In this document: piece after piece, positions 20,340 to 28,754 of the stretch
How the letters are laid out: the number at the start of each line of letters is the position of its first letter
Position numbering within the stretch: the first letter of the stretch is position 1
NCBI RefSeq assembly: GCF_000168715.1
Contig: NZ_AASE01000009.1
Span: forward strand, 1 to 64,000
Direction of reading: 5' to 3'
Source: Chlorobium ferrooxidans DSM 13031
Lineage (GTDB): Bacteria > Bacteroidota > Chlorobiia > Chlorobiales > Chlorobiaceae
Length of the DNA stretch: 64,000 bases
Position numbers and translations under genes: made by a program
The notes under the pieces: generated by a model
Seen by the model: the letters and a program-made list of their open reading frames with translations, nothing else
Database searches by the model: none
Told to the model about the DNA's origin: nothing

Positions 20340-20708
20340 CTATTTTTTGGCCACTGTTATATCACACAGTGACATCATATAAGCAACAGCATCGGAACAC
20401 TGGGCAAGAGTCAGTGATTCCATTCCCCCCTTTGCAGGCATAGTATTGATGCCATCAATAGCATGATTGATGAGCGCCTGCATACCCTGCGCCATCCGTG
20501 GCTGCCAATCAGCTACGTTGCAAACTTTCGGTGCATTCATCACACCGTTATCATGACAGACTCCACAAGCCCGGTTGTAGGTCTCCTGACCTTGTGGAAG
20601 GTTGTATTTCGACGATAACATCGCCAGGGTCATCTCCTGAGCCTCTGCCTGCCGGGCAAACCCGATACAGGCAAAAAGCAACGCAACAGCTCTTATTACC
20701 CTCTTCAT
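20340..20708 (-). CDS. periplasmic class I cytochrome c (c5/c555-like)
   Basis: Small soluble electron carrier. The product has a signal peptide (about 1-24, cleavage AEAQ-EM), a haem-binding CGVCH at 48-52 and a likely axial Met90 in GINTMPAKGG. A cysteine pair (Cys63, Cys104) is placed as in cytochrome c5-type proteins, which have a disulfide. Two consecutive ATGs occur (20711 and 20708). The GGGGAG ribosome-binding sequence ends two bases before the first and five before the second, so the second is preferred. Role is inferred: a carrier between periplasmic redox enzymes and the photosynthetic reaction centre or terminal oxidases. Confidence 0.9.
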   Translation of the reverse strand: MKRVIRAVALLFACIGFARQAEAQEMTLAMLSSKYNLPQGQETYNRACGVCHDNGVMNAPKVCNVADWQPRMAQGMQALINHAIDGINTMPAKGGMESLTLAQCSDAVAYMMSLCDITVAKK

Positions 20709-20748
20709 CATAACTCCCCCGGTTTTTCATAATTCTTTTGCAAAAAAT

Positions 20749-20805
20749 GGGGGGTTCTGTTTATTCCGCGTTGTGCCGACACTGTCGAAAAAAACAAAAC
20801 CCCCC
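20749..20805. promoter_or_regulatory. long inverted repeat upstream of the cytochrome gene
   Basis: Arms at 20749-20762 (GGGGGGTTCTGTTT) and 20792-20805 match at 13 of 14 positions across a 29-base spacer. The element lies about 40 bases upstream of the cytochrome start, where a promoter or operator would be expected. It could also form an mRNA leader hairpin. Function unknown. Confidence 0.35.
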
Positions 20806-21316
20806 GGATGTTCATCAATCCCTCTCGTATTCATTCGTCTGTCACAGCATAGATCATCTTTCAACTGTTAACAATTTAGAACCGCCAGATTAAGAGGGGA
20901 TTAACGGGAGACTAAAAAATGCACAAAAATCAAACCGGGGGGAGAAAATCGTCGGAAAAACGGAAAAGCAGTTAAAAAAAGAGTAATGCGACGGACATAT
21001 ACAGGAAATATACTTCCTTAAAACAGAGCAATTACATACTTTACAATAATAAACCGGCAGAAAATTGCATTAATCACAGAGAGCGGTCTCTGCACCATAT
21101 TTCGGCTCCCGGCACACAACTACCGGCCTGAGGAGCAACCGCCGCTCCCCCTTTTTTTGACCGTAGCCTTTCGTTTGCAGGAACAGAGCTGAGGTATACC
21201 ATTCTGATGCACTCCTGTTCTCCGGTGTAAAGGAGGGTATGATAGCATCCGTCAGAAGCATTAACTTCCCTTAAACACTCTCTCCATCAACACACTGAAA
21301 CAAAAAGGGGACGGTT
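20806..21316. other. intergenic region without recognisable gene
   Basis: About 510 bases between divergent transcription units. It holds purine- and A-rich stretches (around 20920-21060). A 63-codon minus-strand frame at 21070-21261 lacks a ribosome-binding site and any plausible protein composition. No tRNA, repeat or riboswitch was recognised. It presumably contains the promoter of the amidohydrolase gene. Confidence 0.6.
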
Positions 21317-22738
21317 ATGCAGAAAGGAAGCGTTGATGTTCACTGCCATTTTTTCAATGGAGCTTTTGCCTTCGATGAACTTCTCGAAATCGGATGGAGA
21401 TTGCTGCATGACCATTACCCGTATAAACAGGATGAACAGCTCAGACTGAAAGCCCTCAATATCATTCCTCCAGAGCTGGAAAAGCTCATCAACTATGTCG
21501 CCTCGTTGTTTGCCGCCATCATCAGAAGCCCTGAAGAGAATTACAACTATGAACAGCACTGCTATACCGCGAGTCTTTGGAAACCCTCCAGGCCGTTGAT
21601 TACCGCGCCGCTCATGATGGACATTTTTTTTATGTTTGATAACGGCACCTCTTGTAAGCAGAAATCAAAACTCCTGAAATTGCCCGCAGAAAAAAAGAGG
21701 GCGGCTTTTTCCCCGTCGCTGATTACCGAGCAGGAACAGTACTCATTTGATGCATTTGCGGAGGAGATGAAACAAAAGGTTCTCCGTGCCTGTGCAGAGC
21801 GGGTTTCCCGGAACGAGCGGGGTATTGATCTGGCAGCAGAAAGCACAGCTCCTGTTACTGCGGAGCTTGACCGCGTAATCAGAGAGTTTAAATCCGGTAC
21901 CGGTGAAGAGCCCAACACGAGAGGGCTGACTGCCCGCAGCGATGTCCAGATGACGAGGGGGTATCGCAAACACCTGAAAACCCTGATGGATCTTAAAAAA
22001 AAGAGCCCTGAAACCGTTTTCCCGTTTCTGGCCGTTGACCCGAGGCGTATCGGAATCGAGCAGCTTGTAAAAGAGCAGGTAATCGATGGTAAATTCCAGG
22101 GAGTAAAACTCTACTGTCCTCTCGGATACCTCCCCTCCCATCCCGACCTCTATCCTGTCTACAAACTCTGCATTGAGCACGATATCCCCATTACCTGCCA
22201 CACCTCCCCGGGTGGGTTCCAGTCAAAGTGCGGCACAATCAGCACCCTGAGCCGGAAGCGAGACGGAACTGTGGTGAAAGTACTGTTTGACGAAACAACC
22301 GTTAAGAGGGTTCATGAGGGAGATACCGCTCAAAGTCTCTTTTTTGCCAGACCGCAAAACTGGGTTGAAGTGCTTGAAAACAGCGAATTCAGCAAATTAC
22401 GCATTAATTTTGCCCATTTCGGCGGTTCGGATCATATCAAAGCCTGTGCCGCCTCAAGGGGCTCATCATCTCCGGATAACTGGACAGCAGAGATCATCCG
22501 CCTGATGGAGCGATTCGAGCATGTGTACGCCGATATAGCCTACTGCCCCGATGTTTCGCTTCAGGAGATCGAGGCCATAATCAAACAACACCCGATTGTT
22601 GAGGAGCGCCTTATGTTCGGCACTGATTTTGTTATGATCATCATGACAAATGAGAGACTTGAGGAGTACTTCAACCATTATACCGGCATTAACTCCCGCC
22701 TGGCAGGAGATAATGCTGCGGCATTTCTCCGGATTTAA
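21317..22738 (+). CDS. amidohydrolase-family protein (TIM-barrel metal hydrolase)
   Basis: The 473-aa product has no signal peptide. It carries the amidohydrolase_2-type metal-site pattern: DVHCHFF near the N-terminus (HxH), ITCHTSPGG in the middle, NFAHFGGSD and the late barrel Asp in FGTDFVM. A segment VKLYCPLGYLPSHPDL precedes the central His. The substrate is unknown; the family includes decarboxylases and lactonases. About 150 extra residues between the HxH and the central barrel make it longer than typical members. The next gene, a metallophosphoesterase, is 91 bp downstream on the same strand, so they may form a unit. Confidence 0.85.
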   Translation: MQKGSVDVHCHFFNGAFAFDELLEIGWRLLHDHYPYKQDEQLRLKALNIIPPELEKLINYVASLFAAIIRSPEENYNYEQHCYTASLWKPSRPLITAPLMMDIFFMFDNGTSCKQKSKLLKLPAEKKRAAFSPSLITEQEQYSFDAFAEEMKQKVLRACAERVSRNERGIDLAAESTAPVTAELDRVIREFKSGTGEEPNTRGLTARSDVQMTRGYRKHLKTLMDLKKKSPETVFPFLAVDPRRIGIEQLVKEQVIDGKFQGVKLYCPLGYLPSHPDLYPVYKLCIEHDIPITCHTSPGGFQSKCGTISTLSRKRDGTVVKVLFDETTVKRVHEGDTAQSLFFARPQNWVEVLENSEFSKLRINFAHFGGSDHIKACAASRGSSSPDNWTAEIIRLMERFEHVYADIAYCPDVSLQEIEAIIKQHPIVEERLMFGTDFVMIIMTNERLEEYFNHYTGINSRLAGDNAAAFLRI

Positions 22739-22829
22739 TGAATAACCTCTCCCCTGCGCCAGAGAGCTCAGGATTTTTTGGTGCAGGAAGAGAAAAGCGG
22801 CGCAATAAACCAACCATAAACGCTTAACC

Positions 22830-24200
22830 ATGAAAAAATCACCCGTAAGGCTTTTCCTCATCGCGTTTACCGCCATTCTCAGCTGCTGCAGCCTGCTTGA
22901 GGTTAATGCCGCTGAAAATTCGGTTAAAGGCAATGGAACGCCCCTTAACCATGAAACAACTGCAATCCCCAACCCGAACAATCAGATCGGCCAGATCGTC
23001 TGCATCAGCGATATCCATTTAGGTATCGATGACAGCTATGCCGAGTGTAACAAAAACCGTCAGCCCCTCGTCCGCTTTCTGAACGAGGTCCGGCAATCTC
23101 CCGCTGTAAGGGAGCTGGTCATAGCCGGAGATCTTATTGATGAATGGTTCATTCCCGCAGAAGTTAATACGTTCAACGGCGGAAATCAGCGTAATTTTGT
23201 CACTGCCCTGGCACACAACAATCAACCGGTTATCAATGCTTTTCAGCAGATTATCAACGAGCGCAGGATCAAGGTTACCTATCTGCCGGGAAATCACGAT
23301 CTGCTGATTACAGCCGGCGATGTTCAGAGTATCCTGCCGGGAATAACTCAGGCAAGGGATGTTCAGGGTCTGGGGTCATACTCACCCCTCGGACACCCCG
23401 AGATAGTCATCGAACACGGGCATCGTTACAATTTTTTCTGTGCACCTGACCCCTATTCAAACCAGGCCATTGCAAAGGGCTCCATACTGCCTCCGGGCTA
23501 TTTTTTCACACGCATTGCGACGCAATCAGTTAAAGAAGGCAAACAGGGTCCTGGCGGCATTCTGCCGATAATACCTCCCGGCAGCAAGACACTTCTGATG
23601 TATGAATACTGGAAGCAGTGGCACCAACTCATGACCGCATTCCCGATAAAAGCGGGTCTGAATGACAAGATCATAAAAACCGGCATTGACGGCTATACGT
23701 TAAACTATTCAATCAACGACCTTGTGCCGTTTCAGTTGAAGCCTCGCCTTATTGATGTCCGGTTATTCAAGGGAATTGCAACGGAGAAAGCATGGGATGA
23801 CCGGCAGAAGCACAACAGGGTAGCAGTACCTATATCGGCACGGAATGCTATAACAATGGCCGATTCAAACACTGAGACCGACAGCCAGGCAATAACCCAA
23901 TATTTTACCAATCCAGCCTCTGACAAGCGAATTGTCATCTTTGGACACACTCATGATGCGAAAATTATTCCCTTCCAAAAGGAGAAGAAGAATGACAAGG
24001 AAGCAAACAAGATTTACGCCAATTCCGGAACATGGATTGACAGCAAGGTCGATAACAACAATATCCCGATCATGACTTTTGTGGTTGTAACACCCGGGAA
24101 AAGCGGTATTTCAGCCGAATCTGTCACTCTTTATCGTTATTTGCCTGACGGAACGATAACGCAATTGGCCACAGAAACCCTGACGAGCGTCAAAAAGTAA
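22830..24200 (+). CDS. exported calcineurin-like metallophosphoesterase
   Basis: The 456-aa product begins with a signal peptide (MKKSPVRLFLIAFTAILSCC). The two cysteines near the end of its core hint at a possible lipoprotein, but the more typical cleavage is VNA-AE. The five metal-ligand blocks are present in order: SDIHLG, GDLIDEW, GNHD, EHGH and GHTHD. Family members hydrolyse phosphomono- or phosphodiesters; the natural substrate is not evident. A tail of about 80 residues follows the last motif and includes NSGTWID, usual for this fold. A terminator follows at 24217-24260. Confidence 0.9.
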   Translation: MKKSPVRLFLIAFTAILSCCSLLEVNAAENSVKGNGTPLNHETTAIPNPNNQIGQIVCISDIHLGIDDSYAECNKNRQPLVRFLNEVRQSPAVRELVIAGDLIDEWFIPAEVNTFNGGNQRNFVTALAHNNQPVINAFQQIINERRIKVTYLPGNHDLLITAGDVQSILPGITQARDVQGLGSYSPLGHPEIVIEHGHRYNFFCAPDPYSNQAIAKGSILPPGYFFTRIATQSVKEGKQGPGGILPIIPPGSKTLLMYEYWKQWHQLMTAFPIKAGLNDKIIKTGIDGYTLNYSINDLVPFQLKPRLIDVRLFKGIATEKAWDDRQKHNRVAVPISARNAITMADSNTETDSQAITQYFTNPASDKRIVIFGHTHDAKIIPFQKEKKNDKEANKIYANSGTWIDSKVDNNNIPIMTFVVVTPGKSGISAESVTLYRYLPDGTITQLATETLTSVKK

Positions 24201-24216
24201 GCGGGTTATATACTGC

Positions 24217-24260
24217 AGCGGCCAATCATGAAGTTCAGCTCTTTATGATTGGCCGCTTTG
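24217..24260 (+). terminator. hairpin terminator after the metallophosphoesterase gene
   Basis: A 13-bp stem (AGCGGCCAATCAT at 24217-24229, complement at 24245-24257) with a 15-base loop is followed by a weak T-rich tract. It lies 16 bases after the stop codon. Confidence 0.7.
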
Positions 24261-24366
24261 CGTTTGATTCATTCCTTTAAGGGTATCAACTCGGGTGGGC
24301 AGTTATCGCAGTTGTTCACCCTTTAAGCAATTTGTTGAATATCGTCCTTCACCGGGAAGAGAATGC

Positions 24367-24936
24367 TCAAATAACGCCGAGACGTTTGAGTTCCCAGAAG
24401 CATTTGGCGGTGACAGCCACGTCAACCGATGCGTTGTGGGACTCCTGAAAATCGCAGTTGAAGAGTTTCTGATGGAGTTCGGAGAGTTTCGGCCACTTGT
24501 TGCCGTAGGAGTTTTTGATGGCGCAGAAATCGACCGACTCCTGCATGGTACAGATCTTCTTCTTTGCAAGCAGGATGTTCGGCATGCCGAGCCGCAGGAA
24601 CTCAGCCCCGAGAATCTTTTCGTCAAAGCTCATGTTGTGGGCAACCAGCCACTCCGCCCTTTCGACTTCGGCGTAAAACTCCTCCATCACCCGCTTCAGC
24701 TCCAGCCCTTCAGCCAGTGCCTGCGCGGTCGATATCCCGTGAATTGCAGCCGCTTCCGGCGGGATAGAAAACCCTTCAGGCCTGACGATAAAGTTTCCTG
24801 AACCGGTTTGATTGCCGACTCCATCAAAAGAGAGATAAGCCAACTGCACCAGCCTCAGCCAGTTACCGAGATCCGTAACCGGAGCCTTCCAGTTTCGCGG
24901 CAGACCCGTTGATTCCGTATCAAAAAATAGGTACAT
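24367..24936 (-). CDS. DnaQ-like 3'-5' exonuclease
   Basis: DEDDh-type exonuclease, 189 aa. The metal ligands appear as FDTEST (D-x-E) at the N-terminus, HNMSFDEKIL in the middle and ESHNASVDVAVT (His and Asp) near the C-terminus. The small stand-alone domain suggests a proofreading or RNase T-like nuclease rather than a polymerase subunit. Nothing else is in its operon. A diverged 76-bp copy of the first part of this gene lies at 26948-27023, marking a local duplication in the accessory region that begins just upstream. Confidence 0.9.
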   Translation of the reverse strand: MYLFFDTESTGLPRNWKAPVTDLGNWLRLVQLAYLSFDGVGNQTGSGNFIVRPEGFSIPPEAAAIHGISTAQALAEGLELKRVMEEFYAEVERAEWLVAHNMSFDEKILGAEFLRLGMPNILLAKKKICTMQESVDFCAIKNSYGNKWPKLSELHQKLFNCDFQESHNASVDVAVTAKCFWELKRLGVI

Positions 24937-24991
24937 GGGTTATTATGTTATCGGTCGTCATAATGGCCGTAAACAGAAAGAAGGTTGACTG

Positions 24992-25249
24992 TCAGGGTTT
25001 CAGCAGGTTTTTGATATCTGATTTGTTGAGCACTGTTGTTTTACCCTCTTCTACCTGCTGAAGAGAGCGCTGTAAATGCTCAACAACCTTGGGATCTGAA
25101 AAATAACGGTCGGTATCGCTCATTTTACGGGCAGGGATAATTTCATAGGTTTCGCTCTTTCCGCACTGGATAATTACCCGTTCCTTGTTTGCGATATCCA
25201 GGTATTTCCGGAGGTTACGCCGCAACTCTGTAGTACTTATTGCAATCAT
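24992..25249 (-). CDS. Phd/YefM-like antitoxin, orphan
   Basis: The 85-aa protein has the N-terminal beta/alpha DNA-binding region of Phd-type antitoxins (ISTTELRRNLRKYLDIANKE, then VIIQCGKSETYEIIP). A charged C-terminal tail (VEHLQRSLQQVEEGK) would normally wrap a toxin. No toxin frame follows or precedes it: 24937-24991 is too short and 25250-25791 shows no coding frame of that family. It is either an orphan antitoxin or a remnant of a lost pair. Assignment rests on the N-terminal pattern only. Confidence 0.75.
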   Translation of the reverse strand: MIAISTTELRRNLRKYLDIANKERVIIQCGKSETYEIIPARKMSDTDRYFSDPKVVEHLQRSLQQVEEGKTTVLNKSDIKNLLKP

Positions 25250-25791
25250 AATTGTTTCTCTTCAGGTATCACTATAGTGTACAAATTATTAGCAATATAG
25301 CCCAATTCCGGATAACTCCCCTCATCCCATGCTGCAACCTGCGTTGATCTTCAAAGCGCCGGATCACGACCCGGCAGGTTTCACTCGCGTAACTGAAAAG
25401 AATAAATGTCGTCCCGTAGGATGGTACTCTCCCTCAAGCAGAAAATAAATTATTTACCTCTGTCACTTACGTCCCCCATACTTCAGCATCAATCGATCGG
25501 CGTTATGGCTTAACCGGTAACAGATGACGTCTGCCTGAGTCGGATCGATGATAATGCGACATAGTGAAGGAGCTCATCCCTCTCCCCTGCAACGTGTTAT
25601 TTTCTTGAGAAAGTACGAAACCGGGTCTCGAAACAACGCCCAGAGGCATCAGCAAAAGGGAACATGACAAGCGTTGGTTAACAGAGTAAGGTGCCTCCAT
25701 CTGCCGGGACTAAAACAATTGCGATAGAGGTGAATGTGTTATATTTACCAATGGATGGTACTTTTCGATTCACAAATTTGACCTCTATGCG
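25250..25791. other. gene-poor stretch with dispersed short repeats
   Basis: No credible gene. At 25385-25415 it carries a sequence beginning CGTAACTGAAAAGAATAAAT that recurs in diverged form at 26791-26819. At 25454-25475 it carries, on the minus strand, one copy of the GGGACGTAAGTGACNGAGGTAA repeat also found at 32893 and 33117. These suggest past recombination in this part of the accessory region. The promoter of the toxin-antitoxin pair should lie near 25730-25790. Confidence 0.55.
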
Positions 25792-26010
25792 ATGCAAAAT
25801 ACCATTAAAATCGCGCACCTTTCGCGGGCAGAAAAACTGAGAGTCATGGAAGCCATATGGGAAGATCTGACGCATGAAAAAGAGTCATTAGAATCTCCAG
25901 ACTGGCACAATCACGCTTTGCGGGAAACTGAACATCGATTGAGCACAGGCCAAGAGCAGATTGTGGAATGGCATCAAGCGAAATCCGAACTTCGAAAAAA
26001 ATTCGAATGA
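25792..26010 (+). CDS. antitoxin of the putative addiction-module component family
   Basis: A 72-aa acidic, helical protein with the family pattern LSRAEKLRVMEAIWEDL near the N-terminus, PDWHNHALRETEHRL in the middle and W-x3-K at the end (VEWHQAKSELRKKF). This matches the small antitoxin family often annotated addiction module component (TIGR02574 type), which pairs with RelE/ParE toxins. Its TGA stop overlaps the toxin start (ATGA), showing translational coupling. The start codon is the first in frame; no strong ribosome-binding site is visible. Confidence 0.85.
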   Translation: MQNTIKIAHLSRAEKLRVMEAIWEDLTHEKESLESPDWHNHALRETEHRLSTGQEQIVEWHQAKSELRKKFE

Positions 26011-26303
26011 AAATCAGGGTACTCTCTTCCGCATTGGATGATTTGACGGATGCGCGTTTATTCTACGAAAAACAGGGTGAAGGATTGGGCGAGTACTTCT
26101 TCGACTCTCTCTTTTCCGACATTGATTCTTTGACGCTCTACGGTGGTGTTCACCCTCGATTTTTCGGCTATCACAGGATGTTGTCCAAAAGATTTCCTTA
26201 TGCCATCTATTACAAGCTTGCAGACGATGCAGTTGTAGTCTGGAGAGTTCTTGATTTGCGAGGGAACCCCAAGAAAATCAAGCGATCACTGACACATGGA
26301 TGA
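26007..26303 (+). CDS. RelE/ParE-family toxin
   Basis: The 98-aa protein has the ParE/RelE pattern: MKIRVLSSALDDLTDARLFYE at the start (written in part: VLSSALDDLTDARLFYE), a central helix pair, then the core strands RRFPYAIYY-like (KRFPYAIYYKLADDAVVVWRV) represented by FPYAIYYKL and VVWRVLDLRGNP. Whether it cuts mRNA or poisons gyrase cannot be told from sequence. It overlaps the antitoxin gene by four bases. The pair is flanked by decayed repeats, consistent with a mobile, self-maintaining module. Confidence 0.88.
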   Translation: MKIRVLSSALDDLTDARLFYEKQGEGLGEYFFDSLFSDIDSLTLYGGVHPRFFGYHRMLSKRFPYAIYYKLADDAVVVWRVLDLRGNPKKIKRSLTHG

Positions 26304-26944
26304 AACAGAGTCAAAAACGTCTCCCGTGCCTCCATCTGCATATGAAAATCGAGAGTAAATACAGTAAATCATGACTATCCCTGAAGTTCCCCAGTGATAA
26401 CATATTGAACTGCGGTAAACAAGTAGAGTTTGTCGTCTACGTCTCCGAGCTGAGAAAAAGCGGTTATCGGATTGAATGAAATTGAGTTAGCGGGGTAATG
26501 AGAAGAAGAGGGGCGAGGAGTTATTATCGTTACTCAACGACGTCCCGGAAGTTAAATGAAGTCAGCCTGCGAATTGAGGTGATTTCGGAGCTCATAGTTG
26601 TGCCTGTGCTTCCCCCTGTCAATGCTTCCCCACTGCATTTCTGCACGTCGAGGCATAACTCGGGGTCATGATGGCTGGCTATGCCTTTCATGTAAGTAAC
26701 TTTCATACTTTACTCATTGCCGGTTTTCATCGGCGCTTTCATGCCGACCCCAAGGATATCCTGAGTCTTGACCCTGTAGGGGTTAACTGGCGTAACTGAG
26801 CGGAATGAATTGTCGTCCCTCAAGTCGAAGGAGCGGGGATACCAGCGGAATCTGATATAAGAAAGCTAAGCTAAATCAATACTGTAGTTGGCCAGTTGGA
26901 AATCGGGAGTAAATACAGAAAATCATAACCGTCCCCGCGTGCGC
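26304..26944. other. gene-poor stretch with a diverged direct repeat
   Basis: No gene is supported. A roughly 38-base segment at 26345-26382 (containing GAGTAAATACAGTAAATCAT) recurs at 26899-26938 with several changes. A second segment at 26791-26819 resembles 25385-25415. The region looks like the debris of repeated local duplications. Confidence 0.55.
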
Positions 26945-26947
26945 TTT

Positions 26948-27023
26948 GCCAGTTGCCGAGATCCCTCACCGGAGCCGTCCAGTTCCCCGGCAACCCCGTT
27001 GACTCCGTATGAAAAACAGGTAC
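26948..27023 (-). pseudogene. decayed 5' fragment of the DnaQ-like exonuclease gene
   Basis: Seventy-six bases align with 24858-24934, the start of the exonuclease gene, in the same orientation at roughly five of six positions and with one indel. For example, CCGTTGACTCCGTATGAAAA here corresponds to CCGTTGATTCCGTATCAAAA there. The copy has no usable reading frame. It shows that this segment was duplicated and then diverged. Confidence 0.75.
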
Positions 27024-27314
27024 GTAAGCTAAAAGTTAAAGAATTACAAGGAAATATTATTGCACCCCATGTAGGCATATACATCAATCAAACTTCTATT
27101 TCTCAACTACAACACGTATATTTCTATTCACTGATCAAAACCATCTATTTTACACAGGCGTGAAAAATAATTGATAATAAAGATCACATTGGTCTCTTTT
27201 TAGCCTTGATTAGTGGAGATCAAAGGGGATATGATAGTTACCTGTTAATCCTACACTACCATTTGAAGAATTTGTTGTTATAGCTCTTGTCGTTTGCAAC
27301 TAAGGAATATTTTC

Positions 27315-28082
27315 ATGGTTTTCATGAATAAACAACCCACTTTTAACCATCACATCAAAATCATGAACGCTTCATTCAACCTCCCAGGATCTTCGTACGA
27401 AGAAGTTCAGAAAATAATAAAGGGGTACAGCCATTCTCAGGATAATGCATCACTTGATTCGTTGGCTAAACTGATAGGGTTGCATTCAACCATAATTAGT
27501 AGCAACAATAAATTCCTAAGCGATATAGGCATTATTTCCGGTGGCATGAAAAAATCTGCCACAGAACTAGGAAAACGCCTAGGAAGAGCACTAGATCATC
27601 ATCATAATGAAGACATTAGTAAATATTTTGCTGAAGCTGTTCAAACAAATGAAACAGTGTCTGGCCTAATTTCGACTGTACGAATAAAAGGAGGAATGTC
27701 TGAGAAAGAATTTTCTGAACATATCCTTTATGTATCCGGTCAAAAAAACAACTCAAGGAATAAAACAGGAGCTCGTTGTGTCGTTGACGTTTTGATTGCT
27801 TCCATGTTATTAGAAGAAAAAGACAACAAACTAACCGTGGCAACTCCATTAAACTTATCTGTAAACAATCGGTCGCAATCCGAATCTGAACTTGGTCTAC
27901 TATCCAATGATATACGGCAAGAAGCCAAAACAGATCCATCTAATATAATGAGTAATGTTGGGATGAATGTCCCTCAGATAGCTATTAATATTCAGCTTCA
28001 TCTGCCAGAAACAGATAACGGAGAAGTCTATGAAAAACTATTCAAAGCATTACGAGAACAGTTAATTAGTCCAAAGAACTAA
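27315..28082 (+). CDS. winged-helix-like protein paired with a HEPN-like gene
   Basis: The start at 27315 is preceded by AAGGAA at an 8-base spacing; frames further upstream need a TTG start. The 255-aa product has an N-terminal helix-turn-helix-like region (SLDSLAKLIGLHSTIISSNNKF, quoted in part: LAKLIGLHSTIISSNNKFL) followed by LSDIGIISGGMKKSATELGK, typical of winged-helix DNA-binding domains. A middle block KTGARCVVDVLIASMLLEE looks like a second winged helix. The C-terminus has a beta-type INIQLHLPET block and an amphipathic helix. I recall similar unnamed proteins in archaea and bacteria, without an assigned function. One base separates its stop from the next gene, so the two are coupled. 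Base composition is AT-richer than flanking core genes, suggesting transfer. Confidence 0.75.
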   Translation: MVFMNKQPTFNHHIKIMNASFNLPGSSYEEVQKIIKGYSHSQDNASLDSLAKLIGLHSTIISSNNKFLSDIGIISGGMKKSATELGKRLGRALDHHHNEDISKYFAEAVQTNETVSGLISTVRIKGGMSEKEFSEHILYVSGQKNNSRNKTGARCVVDVLIASMLLEEKDNKLTVATPLNLSVNNRSQSESELGLLSNDIRQEAKTDPSNIMSNVGMNVPQIAINIQLHLPETDNGEVYEKLFKALREQLISPKN

Positions 28083-28083
28083 C

Positions 28084-28605
28084 ATGCAATATTTCGAATG
28101 GATAGCAAGGGCTCGAAAAGCAGAACGTAATGCTCATAGCATCCTTTCAGTACATGAGTCCGCCGCTTCGAGAATTGTACTACTAGAAGATTTATTAAAG
28201 AAACTATCAGGTGCACCAATTGATGTTCAAGAATACTTCAAAGAATCTATCCGATGTTTGGAATACGGATTATTGAAAGCGGCTATTGTATTCTCTTGGG
28301 CAGGTCACTTTGAGGTTTTCTCGGAGTATTTATTCATAAAACATGAGGTTGATATACGAAATCTTAGAAAAAATTGGTCATTCAAAGATTTAATTGAACT
28401 TAAAGAACAATATTCGGAGTCCCAGATATTAGATGTCAGTAAAGATGTGGCGTATATCAATCGTGCTCAACTCAGACTACTGCAAGGGCAGTTATCCCAA
28501 AGAAATCAATGCGCTCACCCCACGCTCTATAAACCAAGTGTGAACGTAACTATTGGTTATGTAGATGGCATGGTAAGCCAATCATTAAATTACATGAATC
28601 CTTAG
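28084..28605 (+). CDS. HEPN-like protein, putative RNase effector
   Basis: The 173-aa helical protein carries the R-x4-H motif of HEPN RNases: RNQCAH at residues 140-145, followed by the typical PTLYKPS continuation. Upstream helices (GLLKAAIVFSWAGHFEVFSE) fit the four-helix HEPN fold. HEPN proteins commonly act as toxins or defence effectors cutting RNA, often tRNA anticodon loops. It starts one base after the winged-helix gene, which could be its regulator or antitoxin. The assignment rests on motif and predicted helices; a specific HEPN family is not recognised. Confidence 0.7.
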   Translation: MQYFEWIARARKAERNAHSILSVHESAASRIVLLEDLLKKLSGAPIDVQEYFKESIRCLEYGLLKAAIVFSWAGHFEVFSEYLFIKHEVDIRNLRKNWSFKDLIELKEQYSESQILDVSKDVAYINRAQLRLLQGQLSQRNQCAHPTLYKPSVNVTIGYVDGMVSQSLNYMNP

Positions 28606-28754
28606 AAAGGCTCATAGATTAAAGATTTCCCCATAATGTCCTTCAGACATTTATACTTAAACATAGAAACCTAATTCCATTACCAACCCATTATATTTGG
28701 TAAAAAGGCGAGCTTAAATGTTTTTTTCCATTAAGTTATGCGATACCGCGCAAA

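Noticed and set aside
21070..21261. A 63-codon minus-strand frame upstream of the amidohydrolase gene.
   Set aside because: No ribosome-binding site and no recognisable composition or family.
26888..27163. A 91-codon frame on the plus strand.
   Set aside because: It overlaps the decayed exonuclease fragment, has low-complexity SPEPSSSPATP composition and lacks a ribosome-binding site.
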